From Lachnospiraceae bacterium UBA3732 (GTDB lineage Bacteria; Bacillota; Clostridia; Lachnospirales; Lachnospiraceae): a stretch of 25,369 bases of DNA. The translations under genes were made by a program, and so were the position numbers. Below the pieces are notes generated by a model, which did no database searches, was not told the origin of the DNA, and saw nothing but the letters and a program-made list of their open reading frames with translations. Where the stretch lies: the NCBI GenBank assembly GCA_002372545.1, contig DFHD01000109.1, forward strand, positions 1 to 25,369, read 5' to 3'. Position 1 is the first letter of the stretch. The number at the start of each line of letters is the position of its first letter. Shown one piece after another: positions 6,414 to 15,700 of the stretch.

Positions 6414-7499
6414 TCAGATATACCCGTTTTCACCTCGGACGGAGATTTCCCCGCTGATAAGCGGCTGGATGTCTCCGTCTGGTTTTTGGATGAGGAGAGC
6501 GCCGTCCGCGCGGATGCCAAGGGCTGTGAAGGGACCTTCCCGGTTTTCTGCCACATCTGTATTGGCATTGGTATTTTGTCCGCCCGGTTCTCCGGAAGAA
6601 TTCACGGGAGAAGCGGCTTCGTTCATACCGGTCGGCGTACGGTAGAGATAGACCGGTCTGTTTCGATGAATCAGGAGATTGTTGTATTCCTCCAAGAGAA
6701 AGCTGAGGTCGCCTGTCCGGCTGTATTCCCGAAGAAGATGGAGCATCTCCGGTACAAAGGCCAGAATAACGGCCTCCCGGTCGGGCGTTGTATCGATGCC
6801 GGGCATGAACGGTATAATTCCGGCAAAAGTGGGAGCCGGGGCCTCAGTTGAGTGTGGGTTCGGACAGCCTGTCGGGTTCGGAACAGCGGATGAAAGGGCT
6901 TCTGCCAGAGAGGTTGCTTTCCCGGCGAGCTCCGGCGGATAAGCCGATGGAGTACAGTTGATGCCGATGCCGAAGATGATACCGGTTTCCGGCCCGAAGG
7001 AGGTTGCCTCCGTCAGGATGCCGCAGAACTTCTTGTAGATCACAGATGTTTGCGAGCTGTCTTCGGGGCGGCTGACGGATGTGGCTGCAAACGCAGGGGT
7101 GTTGCTTTGAAGACTGGAATCGTGTTCTGTTTGGAGCGGGCGGCCGACAGGAAGCAGGATATCGTTCGGCCACTTGATCATAGGCGCAAGAGCCGGGTAT
7201 ACCTTCCGGATGGCCCTTGTGACCGCTACAGCCGTTACAAGCGTCAGGGACGAAATGTTTTCATTCGGAGACGTGTCAAGAAGGGACATCCAGATGCCGC
7301 TTTCACTCGGAGAGTTCCAGGTTCGGCCCAGACGGCCGCGGCCGGCGGTCTGCACCTCGGCCACATAAAGAAGGGGGCCGCGTTTCCCGGCCCGGAAAAG
7401 CTCCTTCACCAGTGTATTGGTGGAGGTCACGGTTTCCTCTGTATATAATTCCTGAAGGAGCCCCTCAGTGAGAAGAGGGGCGAGTCTCGTTTTATCCAT
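6414..7499 (-). CDS. birA: Biotin--[acetyl-CoA-carboxylase] ligase with loop insertions
   Basis: The core is a BirA-type catalytic domain: 'STNTL' (26-30), the biotinyl-adenylate loop GRGRLGRTW (53-61), KWPND (109-113), KKFCGILTE (156-164) and GIGIN (177-181), ending in an SH3-like C-terminal domain (about 323-358). It makes biotinyl-AMP and transfers biotin to the carboxyl-carrier lysine. There is no N-terminal winged helix, so it is a monofunctional ligase and not a bio repressor. At 361 residues it is roughly 100 longer than usual for this class. Three Pro/Ser/Thr/Asn-rich insertions account for this: about 117-155 (between KWPND and the KKxCGIL strand), 206-238 and 288-322. It is the last gene of a minus-strand operon, starting 18 bp after the previous stop. 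Confidence 0.9.
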   Translation of the reverse strand: MDKTRLAPLLTEGLLQELYTEETVTSTNTLVKELFRAGKRGPLLYVAEVQTAGRGRLGRTWNSPSESGIWMSLLDTSPNENISSLTLVTAVAVTRAIRKVYPALAPMIKWPNDILLPVGRPLQTEHDSSLQSNTPAFAATSVSRPEDSSQTSVIYKKFCGILTEATSFGPETGIIFGIGINCTPSAYPPELAGKATSLAEALSSAVPNPTGCPNPHSTEAPAPTFAGIIPFMPGIDTTPDREAVILAFVPEMLHLLREYSRTGDLSFLLEEYNNLLIHRNRPVYLYRTPTGMNEAASPVNSSGEPGGQNTNANTDVAENREGPFTALGIRADGALLIQKPDGDIQPLISGEISVRGENGYI

Positions 7500-7517
7500 T
7501 CTTGTTTTTTTCCTACT

Positions 7518-8084
7518 CTATTTTACAGTTTCATTCATGCTCTGCTTTACAGCTTCTTCCGTACTCTCTTTCACAACGGCTTCTCCGTCCACGACTGCAT
7601 CCTTCTCCGGTTTCTTCGGAGGACGGAGGTCTTCGCCCAGGATCGCGCTGGTCACCCGCTCATTTAAGAAGATATACATCTGGTCGGCCAACTCTTTCCG
7701 GTAGGAGAAGGGAAGAAGGTAGTTTTCCTTTCCGATATAAAAGTGGATGATGCTGTAAATATTCTCGTTTTCCGGAACGATATGGTTAAGGTCCCGGATC
7801 ACGTTGTAGGGGTATGTTTTTTCACCCCGCCAGCTCTTGATCGTAAAGTCATCCACATCAAATTCATAGGTGATATCATAAGCGGTTTTGGAAAAGGTGT
7901 GGGCGATAAGGGCTATGCCGTACAAGGTCAGCAGCATGAAAAAGACCAGAGCGATATAGTGGCCGTGATATTTACCCATGAAGAACAGGGCGACCATGCC
8001 TCCGAAGAAACCGGCAAGGAAGAATCCGAGGATCCGGAGAGTCAGTCTTGTTTTTTTACGTTTTTTTACGGTATAGCGAACCAT
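7518..8084 (-). CDS. Two-helix membrane protein of unknown function (PH-like/YcxB-like soluble part)
   Basis: This protein of 188 residues has a very basic N terminus (KKRKKTR), two membrane helices (about residues 16-36 and 43-64), and a soluble beta-rich region with 'YDITYEFDVDDFTIKSWRG', 'YNVIRDLNHIVPENENIYSI' and 'LLPFSYRKELADQMYIFLNE'. The order of two helices followed by such a domain resembles YcxB/bacterial-PH-type proteins, but this is only a general similarity. The C-terminal 35 residues are acidic and low-complexity. I prefer the ATG at 8084 because AGAAGGA lies 6 nt upstream. An alternative ATG at 8108 overlaps the lipoprotein stop. It sits between the metallopeptidase lipoprotein and birA in one operon. 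Confidence 0.75.
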   Translation of the reverse strand: MVRYTVKKRKKTRLTLRILGFFLAGFFGGMVALFFMGKYHGHYIALVFFMLLTLYGIALIAHTFSKTAYDITYEFDVDDFTIKSWRGEKTYPYNVIRDLNHIVPENENIYSIIHFYIGKENYLLPFSYRKELADQMYIFLNERVTSAILGEDLRPPKKPEKDAVVDGEAVVKESTEEAVKQSMNETVK

Positions 8085-8100
8085 AGTTTTCCTTCTTTCT

Positions 8101-9945
8101 TTATTCATCTGCCTCGCGGAGGCGTTTTTCCCATTCTGTTTCCGCCGGCCATTCGGAGCTGTCCATGCATTCCCGGATTTCTCTGAAGTACAGGGAAAGC
8201 TTTCCCTGTATGGCGTCGGAATCGTAGTAGAAGGGGGCGCCCTCCGGATCCGACATCAGGTACTCCCATAACCGGGCTCTGTCCTCGGTGGGATAGGTCT
8301 TGGAATAGGAGTCGATCATATAAACACTCTCATGATCGCTTTGGGCTTCGGCCGAAAGGGCGGTAAAGGTATAGTCAGCGGAGAACTCGATCATTTCTCC
8401 GTTTTCATCAACGTAAGCAAAATAATAATCAAACGCTTCCGGGTTGAACGCATCCCATTCATCTTCAAAAGCGTAATCGCTGGCGTTGACCCGTACATCC
8501 ACTATGTGGGAAAGCTCATGTACAACGGTGCCTGCTGTAAGGCTGTAGGAGTCAATATCATACGCCATATAGGATACTCCGCCGGTAGTGGTGGTGACAG
8601 CTGCGGCGTTGGAAATATTGACGGAGGGATCCTCCGGCGTAAGGGGACCGGTGAGGTAGATGATGATCTCCCGCACAAAATCCCTGGAAAGATCCCGGAA
8701 AAAGCTGTCCGGATAAAGGGCAAAAGCTTCTTCGAGCACATCCAGAGCGGAGGAAACCTTTGACGGATCGTCGGTGGGAGTCAGCTTGTAACCCCAGAGG
8801 GAATCCTGCGTGTCTTCTCCATAGATGATGCGGACGCCGTATTTTTCATAAAACGCTTTTACTCTTTCATTCGTACCATCCACAGTAATGACCGGAGGCT
8901 CGTAGGGAGTCTGCTCCGGAGGATCCCAGTGCGCCGGGGTGATCGCAGAGCAGTCCGCCAGAAACAGGCACTCGATCAGGCTGTCCTGGTCTATGGAGTA
9001 TACCACAAGCGTATCCCCGCAAAGAGGAACGCGGGAACAGGTAAACCAGCGGTCATTCTCTCTTTTGACGGGAATGCGCAGCTCGCGTTTTTCCTTTTCT
9101 TCCGCGTTCAGAAGGACGGCGGAATAATCATCAAGGTTCGGGCTGATACTGATGAGACAGCTATCCTGTGAGGCCTGGTACCAGTTTGTACCGGGAGGTT
9201 CGGTATAGTAGCTTTCGCTCCAGTCCCGGATATCCAGCAGGAGATAGTAATCCAGATCATAGGTGCTGTCCCGGAAAACATGGAACAGAAGGGAAGAATC
9301 ATCGGAATACGCTGCGGGATAGAGACCGCTGAAGCCCAGAGGAAGAGTCCAGACCTGCTCGAATCTGTCCTCCAGATATTCATAAAGGAAGCCGTTCCAG
9401 CTGGAGGCAAAGATCCGGCTGCCGCAGACCACGCACCGGTCGGGTGTGATGCCTTCCGGCAGTTCCGCCACGGACACATCCTCCTCCGGCATATACAGAT
9501 TTGAACCGTTTTCTATATACAGAACCAGAGGCGACGCAGATAAAAATCTGATCAGGGGGGCGCCGCTGGGACCTGTTTCAGCCGTTTTTTCCCGGATCAG
9601 AAACGAACTGCCCCGGACAGAGGCTGAGCCGGTGGACAGGTCGATTTCCACTACCTTTCCGGAAAAGCTGCTTTCGTTATTTTCATAGCAGGCAAGCAGC
9701 AGGTGACTCTCGTCCAGAAGAAGGGCATCTGTGGCATTCAGTCCTTCCTTTTCCGGTATATCGCTGTAATCCATAATAGCTGGGTTTTCGGGAAGTGCCC
9801 TCACCGCCAGCAGCCTGCTGCTCTCATTTCGCGAAGCACCTGCGGGATAGGTGTTCCGGGGCTCCTCGCCGCAGCCTGTGAGAAGGAGGGGGAGGAGAAG
9901 GAGTATGCAGGAGAGGATATGAATAATAATACGCTTTTTGTTCAT
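8101..9945 (-). CDS. Lipoprotein with C-terminal zinc-metallopeptidase domain
   Basis: This 614-residue secreted lipoprotein has a signal peptide ending in lipobox LLTGC (Cys25). A long N-terminal region (about 35-340) has repeated beta-strand patterns such as 'DALLLDESHLLLACYENN' and 'RIFASSWNGFLYEYLED', suggesting a beta-propeller-like sensor or adhesin. The C-terminal third carries the zincin motif HELSH (476-480) in 'TVVHELSHIVDVR', followed by 'EFSADYTFTAL' and 'YPTEDRARLWEYL'. The last segment is where related putative zinc-binding metallopeptidases place their ED-containing helix, which may supply the third ligand. The protein should act on the outer face of the membrane; its substrate is unknown. 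It is first in a minus-strand operon with its own promoter (9984-10012), and CGGAG lies upstream of the ATG. Confidence 0.85.
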   Translation of the reverse strand: MNKKRIIIHILSCILLLLPLLLTGCGEEPRNTYPAGASRNESSRLLAVRALPENPAIMDYSDIPEKEGLNATDALLLDESHLLLACYENNESSFSGKVVEIDLSTGSASVRGSSFLIREKTAETGPSGAPLIRFLSASPLVLYIENGSNLYMPEEDVSVAELPEGITPDRCVVCGSRIFASSWNGFLYEYLEDRFEQVWTLPLGFSGLYPAAYSDDSSLLFHVFRDSTYDLDYYLLLDIRDWSESYYTEPPGTNWYQASQDSCLISISPNLDDYSAVLLNAEEKEKRELRIPVKRENDRWFTCSRVPLCGDTLVVYSIDQDSLIECLFLADCSAITPAHWDPPEQTPYEPPVITVDGTNERVKAFYEKYGVRIIYGEDTQDSLWGYKLTPTDDPSKVSSALDVLEEAFALYPDSFFRDLSRDFVREIIIYLTGPLTPEDPSVNISNAAAVTTTTGGVSYMAYDIDSYSLTAGTVVHELSHIVDVRVNASDYAFEDEWDAFNPEAFDYYFAYVDENGEMIEFSADYTFTALSAEAQSDHESVYMIDSYSKTYPTEDRARLWEYLMSDPEGAPFYYDSDAIQGKLSLYFREIRECMDSSEWPAETEWEKRLREADE

Positions 9946-9983
9946 TGCTGTCTCCGGTCATGCTGAAAAGCAGGGTTTTTAAC

Positions 9984-10012
9984 ATTTTACAAAAAGACAG
10001 GGGAAAGGTCAA
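9984..10012 (-). promoter_or_regulatory. Promoter of the lipoprotein-birA operon
   Basis: On the minus strand TTGACC (10012-10007) and TAAAAT (9989-9984) are spaced 17 bp apart. Transcription would begin about 30 nt before the lipoprotein ATG. It is divergent from the plus-strand promoter at 10030-10058, with 17 bp between the two -35 boxes. Confidence 0.7.
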
Positions 10013-10029
10013 GGAAGACAGGCCGGGAC

Positions 10030-10058
10030 TTGCCCGGAAGTGAACTTTGGGTTATAAT
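10030..10058 (+). promoter_or_regulatory. Promoter of the HAD phosphatase gene
   Basis: TTGCCC (10030-10035) and a perfect TATAAT (10053-10058) are separated by 17 bp. The start would be near 10065, about 34 nt upstream of the GTG start codon. Confidence 0.7.
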
Positions 10059-10098
10059 CTAAGTTGGCTTTTCAGAGAAACAGGGAGGAATAAGGGAA

Positions 10099-10896
10099 GT
10101 GATCAGGTTAATCGCCAGCGATATTGACGGTACACTGGTGCCGGATGGTACAGATAAGATCGACCCGGAAATGCTGAAGGTGATCAAAGCGCTCTCCGAA
10201 AAAGGCATTGTGTTTGCAGGAGCCAGCGGAAGACAGTTTATCAGCATGGCGCGGCTTTTTCAGCCGGTCTGGGAGGATATTTATTATATCACGGATAATG
10301 GAAGCATTCTCCGGGGACCCCGGGAGATCATCTCCATGAACGTGATCGGAAGAAAACCTCTTTTCGAAATGATCCGGGATGTAAAAAAGCTTCCCGGGTG
10401 CGATATCATGCTCTGCGGAAGGGACTGGGCCTACTGCGAAGACTACGGTGAGATGTTTTACTGGCTCAGGGATTCCTATAAGTTTAACATCCGCGTAGTG
10501 GGAGACTTCGAGGAAAATCTCAGGGATGACATTGTGAAGCTTTCCATCTACAAGAAGGATACCGTGGAAGAAGAGGTGAAAAAGTGGTTTCTGCCCAAGT
10601 GGCAGGACATGTTTAAGATTGCCTCTGCGGGAACCATGTGGCAGGATATTGTGAATCCCGACGCGGATAAGGGAAGCTCTCTCAGAAAACTGCAGGAGCG
10701 GCTGGGAATCTCTCCCGAAGAGACCATGGCCTTCGGCGACAATATCAACGATCTGGGGCTTCTGGCCGCGGCAGGGGAAAGCTACGCCATCGGCAGTGCA
10801 AGGGAAGAAGTGAAGCAGGCGGCAAAGCATGTGGCGCCGCCACTTTCCGAATATGGAGTAACGAAGGTGTTGAAAAAACTTCTGGAATCCTTGTAA
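10099..10896 (+). CDS. Cof-type HAD-IIB phosphatase
   Basis: This 265-residue haloacid-dehalogenase-family hydrolase has motif I D8-x-D10-G-T, motif II in 'VFAGASGRQF' (about residue 34-43), and motif III/IV in 'GDNINDLGLL' starting at residue 213. The C2B-type cap lies between motifs II and III. Cof-type members are cytoplasmic phosphatases acting on sugar phosphates, FMN or similar small phosphoesters; the substrate here is not predictable. The start is GTG at 10099 with GGGAGGAA (10083-10090) 8 nt upstream, which gives the normal N terminus MIRLIASDIDGT. No terminator is visible before the hairpin element that follows. Confidence 0.92.
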   Translation: MIRLIASDIDGTLVPDGTDKIDPEMLKVIKALSEKGIVFAGASGRQFISMARLFQPVWEDIYYITDNGSILRGPREIISMNVIGRKPLFEMIRDVKKLPGCDIMLCGRDWAYCEDYGEMFYWLRDSYKFNIRVVGDFEENLRDDIVKLSIYKKDTVEEEVKKWFLPKWQDMFKIASAGTMWQDIVNPDADKGSSLRKLQERLGISPEETMAFGDNINDLGLLAAAGESYAIGSAREEVKQAAKHVAPPLSEYGVTKVLKKLLESL

Positions 10897-10910
10897 ATTA
10901 CATATTTTAG

Positions 10911-11212
10911 GCAGGGTGAGTGCGAGTAAGCCTGTGAGGGACCGTCACGGGTCTTTGTGCCAAATCGCTTCGCGATTTGCAAGACTTGCAATGCAAGTCT
11001 TGGTTCTGCTTCGCAGAACGCATCTGCTTTTGGCGGACACACAATTCTTCGAATTGTGCGCGTGCGGCGCTTAACGATTCACGAGCGTCCGTTCTATGGA
11101 CGCGAAGTGAGAGTTTAGCGAGCGTAGCGTTTTTTGCGAAGCGGCCGCTAGGGGTAACCCGTGGTCGTGCGAGAGCAGTGTCACGAACAGGTTTACTCGC
11201 GCGAACCTCTGC
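10911..11212. repeat. 302-bp multi-hairpin structured element of unknown type
   Basis: Long-range arms close the element: GCAG-GGT (10911-10917) with ACC-CTGC (11205-11212), then GCGAGTAAGCCTGT (10922-10935) with ACAGGTTTACTCGC (11187-11200), 14 pairs with one G-U. A second stem pairs CACGGGT (10946-10952) with ACCCGTG (11157-11163). Inside are three perfect hairpins with no linker between them: 10961-10979 (8 bp, loop TTC), 10980-11002 (10 bp, loop AAT) and 11003-11019 (7 bp, loop TTC). Further hairpins follow at 11040-11058 (8 bp, loop TTC) and 11085-11103 (6 bp), and a 10-bp palindrome AGCGGCCGCT at 11140-11149. No coding frame is convincing. It may be a structured ncRNA, a 3'-UTR/leader domain, or a non-autonomous mobile repeat (MITE). 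I do not recognise the family. Confidence 0.75.
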
Positions 11213-11265
11213 AAAAAAATATAGTGTATTTGGGGAGATGTAACTAAGTTTTAAGTTTTATTTAG

Positions 11266-11299
11266 TATGGCGTTTCTTGCCATATGAGAAAGAAGGAGG
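11266..11299 (+). promoter_or_regulatory. Leader hairpin and ribosome-binding site of icd
   Basis: TATGGC (11266-11271) pairs with GCCATA (11279-11284) around a 7-nt loop. AAGGAGG (11293-11299) follows 5 nt before the ATG at 11305. The Shine-Dalgarno fixes this start and rules out the in-frame ATG at 11284, which lies within the hairpin arm. I could not find a convincing promoter between the structured element and icd. Confidence 0.6.
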
Positions 11300-11304
11300 A
11301 CGAC

Positions 11305-12513
11305 ATGAGTAAGATAGTAATGACAACCCCTCTCGTGGAGATGGACGGAGATGAGATGACCCGGATTCTCTGGAAGATGATCAAGGATGAGCTGCTGCTG
11401 CCTTTTATCGATCTGAAAACAGAGTATTACGATCTGGGACTGGTGCACAGAAACGAGACAGATGATCAGGTGACCATCGATTCTGCCCATGCCACAGAAA
11501 AATACAAGGTTGCGGTAAAGTGTGCCACCATTACACCCAATGCGGCAAGAGTGGAGGAATATAACCTGAAGGAAATGTGGAAGAGTCCCAACGGAACCAT
11601 CCGGGCAATCCTTGACGGCACTGTGTTCCGGGCGCCTATTCAGGTTAAGGGAATCGACCCCTGTGTCAGAAACTGGGAGAAGCCAATCACCATTGCCCGT
11701 CATGCCTATGGAGATGTGTATAAGGCAAGTGAGATGAAGATTCCGGGTCCCGGAAAGGTGGAGCTTGTATATACCGCGGCCGATGGAAAGGAAGAGCGGG
11801 TGACTGTGCATGATTTTAAGGGTGCCGGTGTGGTGCAGGGTATGCATAATCTGACAGATTCCATTGAGAGCTTTGCCAGAAGCTGCTTTACCTATGCGCT
11901 GGATACAAAGCAGGAACTCTGGTTTGCCACTAAGGATACCATTTCCAAAAAGTATGACCATACCTTCAAGGATATCTTCCAGGAAATCTACGATAATGAG
12001 TTTAAAGCGAAATTCGAGAAGGCAGGCATTACCTACTTCTATACGCTGATCGATGATGCGGTAGCCAGAGTGATGAAATCCAGGGGCGGCTTTATCTGGG
12101 CCTGCAAGAATTATGACGGCGATGTCATGAGCGATATGCTTTCCAGCGCCTTCGGTTCACTGGCCATGATGACCTCCGTGCTGGTTTCTCCCAAGGGCTA
12201 CTATGAGTATGAGGCGGCTCACGGCACCGTGCAGCGCCATTACTATAAGTATCTGAATCATGAAGAGACTTCTACCAATCCGGTGGCAACGATCTTTGCC
12301 TGGACAGGTGCCCTCAGAAAGAGAGGGGAGCTGGACAGCCTTCCTGAGCTGATGCAGTTTGCGGATAAGCTGGAGAAGGCGACCATCGATACCATCGAGG
12401 GCGGCAGGATGACAAAGGATCTTGCCCTGATCACCAGTCTGGAAAATGTTACCGCACTGAATACAGAGGACTTTATGAAGGCAATCCGCGAGACGCTTGA
12501 GGCTTCTCTGTGA
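11305..12513 (+). CDS. icd: NADP-dependent isocitrate dehydrogenase
   Basis: This 402-residue enzyme converts isocitrate to 2-oxoglutarate and CO2 with reduction of NADP. It belongs to the dimeric, eukaryote-like subfamily II: 'PLVEMDGDEMTRILW' at the N terminus, 'SPNGTIRAILDGTVFR' with the substrate-binding serine and arginine, the signature 'NYDGDVMSDMLSSAFGSLAM', and 'AAHGTVQRHYYKY'. The R-H pair after HGTV is the NADP-2'-phosphate contact in this subfamily. The start at 11305 is supported by AAGGAGG. The gene stands alone and is preceded by the unusual multi-hairpin element. It probably supplies 2-oxoglutarate for glutamate synthesis in an incomplete TCA cycle, which is general knowledge for Clostridia and not shown here. 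Confidence 0.96.
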   Translation: MSKIVMTTPLVEMDGDEMTRILWKMIKDELLLPFIDLKTEYYDLGLVHRNETDDQVTIDSAHATEKYKVAVKCATITPNAARVEEYNLKEMWKSPNGTIRAILDGTVFRAPIQVKGIDPCVRNWEKPITIARHAYGDVYKASEMKIPGPGKVELVYTAADGKEERVTVHDFKGAGVVQGMHNLTDSIESFARSCFTYALDTKQELWFATKDTISKKYDHTFKDIFQEIYDNEFKAKFEKAGITYFYTLIDDAVARVMKSRGGFIWACKNYDGDVMSDMLSSAFGSLAMMTSVLVSPKGYYEYEAAHGTVQRHYYKYLNHEETSTNPVATIFAWTGALRKRGELDSLPELMQFADKLEKATIDTIEGGRMTKDLALITSLENVTALNTEDFMKAIRETLEASL

Positions 12514-12745
12514 TCCTGTAAGTGTGGATATGACGCGCAGGAATATTGCGCAGATGATACAGAAGAGTCCTAAATCATCTCGACCTGAGCAAACCGGCTG
12601 AGCAGCGGATAAGTCCGAAAAGAGAAGAGCGGTACTGATCCGGTTTAGCGGAAAAATGCTGCAGAACAGGGGGCCGGCTGAAAAGAAGACGGCCGGAAAG
12701 AGAACCGGCATGAGATTTGTAAGAGACTGAGGGAAAGATCCCCGG

Positions 12746-15700
12746 GTGGCGGAAATGGATATCTGGGCTATACTGAATATTGCAAAAACAGATGATAAAA
12801 ACGAAATCCGCCGTGCGTACCGGACCATGCTCCGGAAGGTGAATCCCGAGGATGATCCCGAAGGCTTCAAGCAGCTTCGGGAGGCCTATGAAAGGGCGCT
12901 CCGGGGCGAGGATCCTCCGGGGAAAAGTCTTAACCGGCAGGCGGAAGAGGCGGAAGGGAAAAAAGAGGATGCCGATGCGGCCGGAGCCATGCAGGCTGTG
13001 GAGTCGCTTTTCCGGCACTTCTTCCACCGGATCGATCCGAAAATGTGGGAGAGGCTGCTGGATACGGATTATTTCACTATGCTGGATACTTCGGAAACGG
13101 GGATGATGATCATTCTCACGAATCTCATGAAGTATCCCTATGTGCCAAAGGATGTCCTGACGGTGCTGAACTGCCGTTACCGGCTGACGGAAAGGGCGGA
13201 TGAGCTTTCCGACCGGGTGCCGCTTGCCTTTTTCCAGTATCTGGAGAGACGGCTGGTGAGCCCGGATCAGATCGAGATGCGGTTGATCCGCGGACCGGAA
13301 AATGCAGATTATGACGGGTTTATCGAGGACTATCTGAACCTTCGGCGAGCGGTCATGCGCGGGCAGAAGGCGGAACAGGCGGCTCTTCTCCGGAAGCTGG
13401 AAAGAATGGATATCCAGTATCCGGGGCTGGATGAGCAGTATACGAGACATCTTTTGCAGACCGGCAGGACAGGTGAGGCGGACAGGCTTTCCCGGATTCT
13501 GGCAGAGGCTTATCCCTTTTTTGATACCATGCTCCTTCGTGCGGATGTTCTGCAGATTCTGGGGCATACCGGGAAAATGCGGGATTGTCTTGCGGTATGC
13601 GGGAGATTAAAGCCGGGGGAGCCGGCGCTGGAGCTCAGACTGGCCAGAGTCGAGGCTGAGGAGGGAAACTATGCTCAGTCGAGGGACAGGCTGGTCAGAG
13701 AGGTAAAAAAACATCCCTACGACATTGTACTCCGGTCCGAGCTGGCCAGTGTTACTGCCGGACTGGCTGAGCAGCTGAAGGGGAAGCTGGAGGCTTCGCC
13801 GGATGACCCGGATCTGAAAATGGAGCTGGGTAAGGCCTATTATCAGGCAAGGATGTTCCGGGAGGCAATCGCTGTTTTCGGCAGCTTTCATCCGGGGGAT
13901 GAACAGCTTCCGGAATATCTGAACTATATGGGCAGCTGCCATCTCTATATCCATAAAGAAAAGGATGCCATTCTGGCATTTGAGACCTGGCTCAAGGTGG
14001 TGGATGCTCTTCCGGATACGCCGGAAAATCAAAAGGAAAAAAAGCAAAGGGGGCGTACTGCTCTTCTTATGGGGACCGCTTATCTCGAAAGCGGTGATCT
14101 AGATGCGGCGGAAAGGTGGCTGGATCAGGTAGAGCCTGAGGAGCCGGAGGATGAGGATACGCTGACGGAGACCCGGATCGAGCTTCTCTACCGGAAGGGG
14201 GATTATTCCGCCTGCATCCGTTTGTGCCGGGAGCTGGCAGAGAAAAAGCATGTCAATTATATGAGCATGCTTTACCGGGCAAAATGTGCGCTGAAAAGAG
14301 GAAATGCGGAGGAGGCGGTGTTCTATGCCGCCCAGGCCATGGATATCTATCCCTATATGGTGGATCCGTATGAAGTGATCATCAAAGTGAATATCCTTCA
14401 GGGAAATCTTGCGGAGGCGGGAAAAATCCTGAGAAAATATGAAAGGCTGGGGATTCCCAGCGTAACGGCGGCTTACTTCAGAGCCATGATCGCAAAAGAG
14501 GAAAACAGACCTGCTGAGGCTTACCGGCTTCTGGCGGGGTATGAGGATAAGCTCAGTTCTCCGGAAACCTGCGATCTGCATCATCCGGAGGAGTTTTATA
14601 TCTTAAAGGGAGAGATCCTGGAGGCGCTGAAGGATCCCCATAAGGCGCTGGCGGCCTATCTGGAGGCGGAACGCCTCAGACCGGAGAATGACCGTATACA
14701 GGGAAAACTTGGCGTGCTTCTGGCAAAACTGCACCGTTTTGATGAGGCAGAGAAAAGGCTGAGCCGTCAGATCGAGAAAAAACCGGAGCCGCTGTATTAT
14801 CTTACCAGAGGGATGTGCTACCGGGAGATGAACGAGGATCTTCGGGCCAGGGAGGACTATCTCCGTGTGGCGGGGGAAACCCGGATCGCGGCAAAGACAA
14901 TTCTTTTTATTGCCGACCAGCTCCGGGAGATGATGCTCTTCAGGGATGCCGAGGGGCTGTACAGAAGGGCAATGGAAAAAACGGCAGCTTCAGGAGAAAG
15001 ACGGATTGCTCTCTTTGGTCTGGCCAGGACTCTGGCGGAAAGAAAAAAGGGGGACGAGGCGAGAAGTGTTCTGATGGAGCTTGTGGAAGGACAGGCAGTG
15101 ACAGCGGAGCTGAAGCTGGTGCTGGCCGGAATATCCATGCGCGAGGGCAGGATCCGCGAAGCGGAGGATATGCTCCAGTCGCTTCTGCTCTATGAGCAAA
15201 GAGGGCGTGAGGAAATCTACAGGGCGCTCGCCAGACTGTATTACCGGAGTGACCAGCCGGAAAAACTGGAGGCACTCTGCGCCGCAGTATCCGGTGAAAA
15301 GATGGATAGTACATCCATGTATCTTCTGCTGGGGAAGCTTTTCCTCTGGCGGGGGGAATGGAAAAGGGCGGAAGGCGTGCTTCTCCTTGCCGAGCAGGGG
15401 AGCGTGAGAGGACCTGAATCAGCCATGCTGCTGGCGTTTGCCGCATCGCATCAGTTTGCCGGAAGAGGAAGGATGAACCGGTATCTTAATTTGGCAGGGA
15501 TAAGGCTCAAGGCTTTGACGGATTCATGTGAGAAGGCGATGATCAGGACGGGAAGCGCCATCCTGCGCGGAATGATCCCCGAGGCGGAGGAGCAGCTTTC
15601 TATACTGATCCCCGCACAGGCGGAGGATGAATATAATGAACGGCTTTATCAGATTTATTTGCTGGCCGGAATGCTGGCAGAGCTTCGCCGGGACGGTGCG

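Noticed and set aside
10977..11243. An 88-codon plus-strand frame across the multi-hairpin element
   Set aside because: Its codons are the hairpin arms themselves. It has no Shine-Dalgarno and no plausible protein character.
11213..11304. A promoter for icd just after the structured element (TATAGT near 11221)
   Set aside because: No -35 box at a suitable distance could be found, so I do not claim one. Transcription may start upstream of or within the element.
12575..13567. A 330-codon minus-strand frame opposite the J-like/TPR gene
   Set aside because: Composition is typical of an antisense translation (many H, R, P, L), and the plus-strand gene is well supported.
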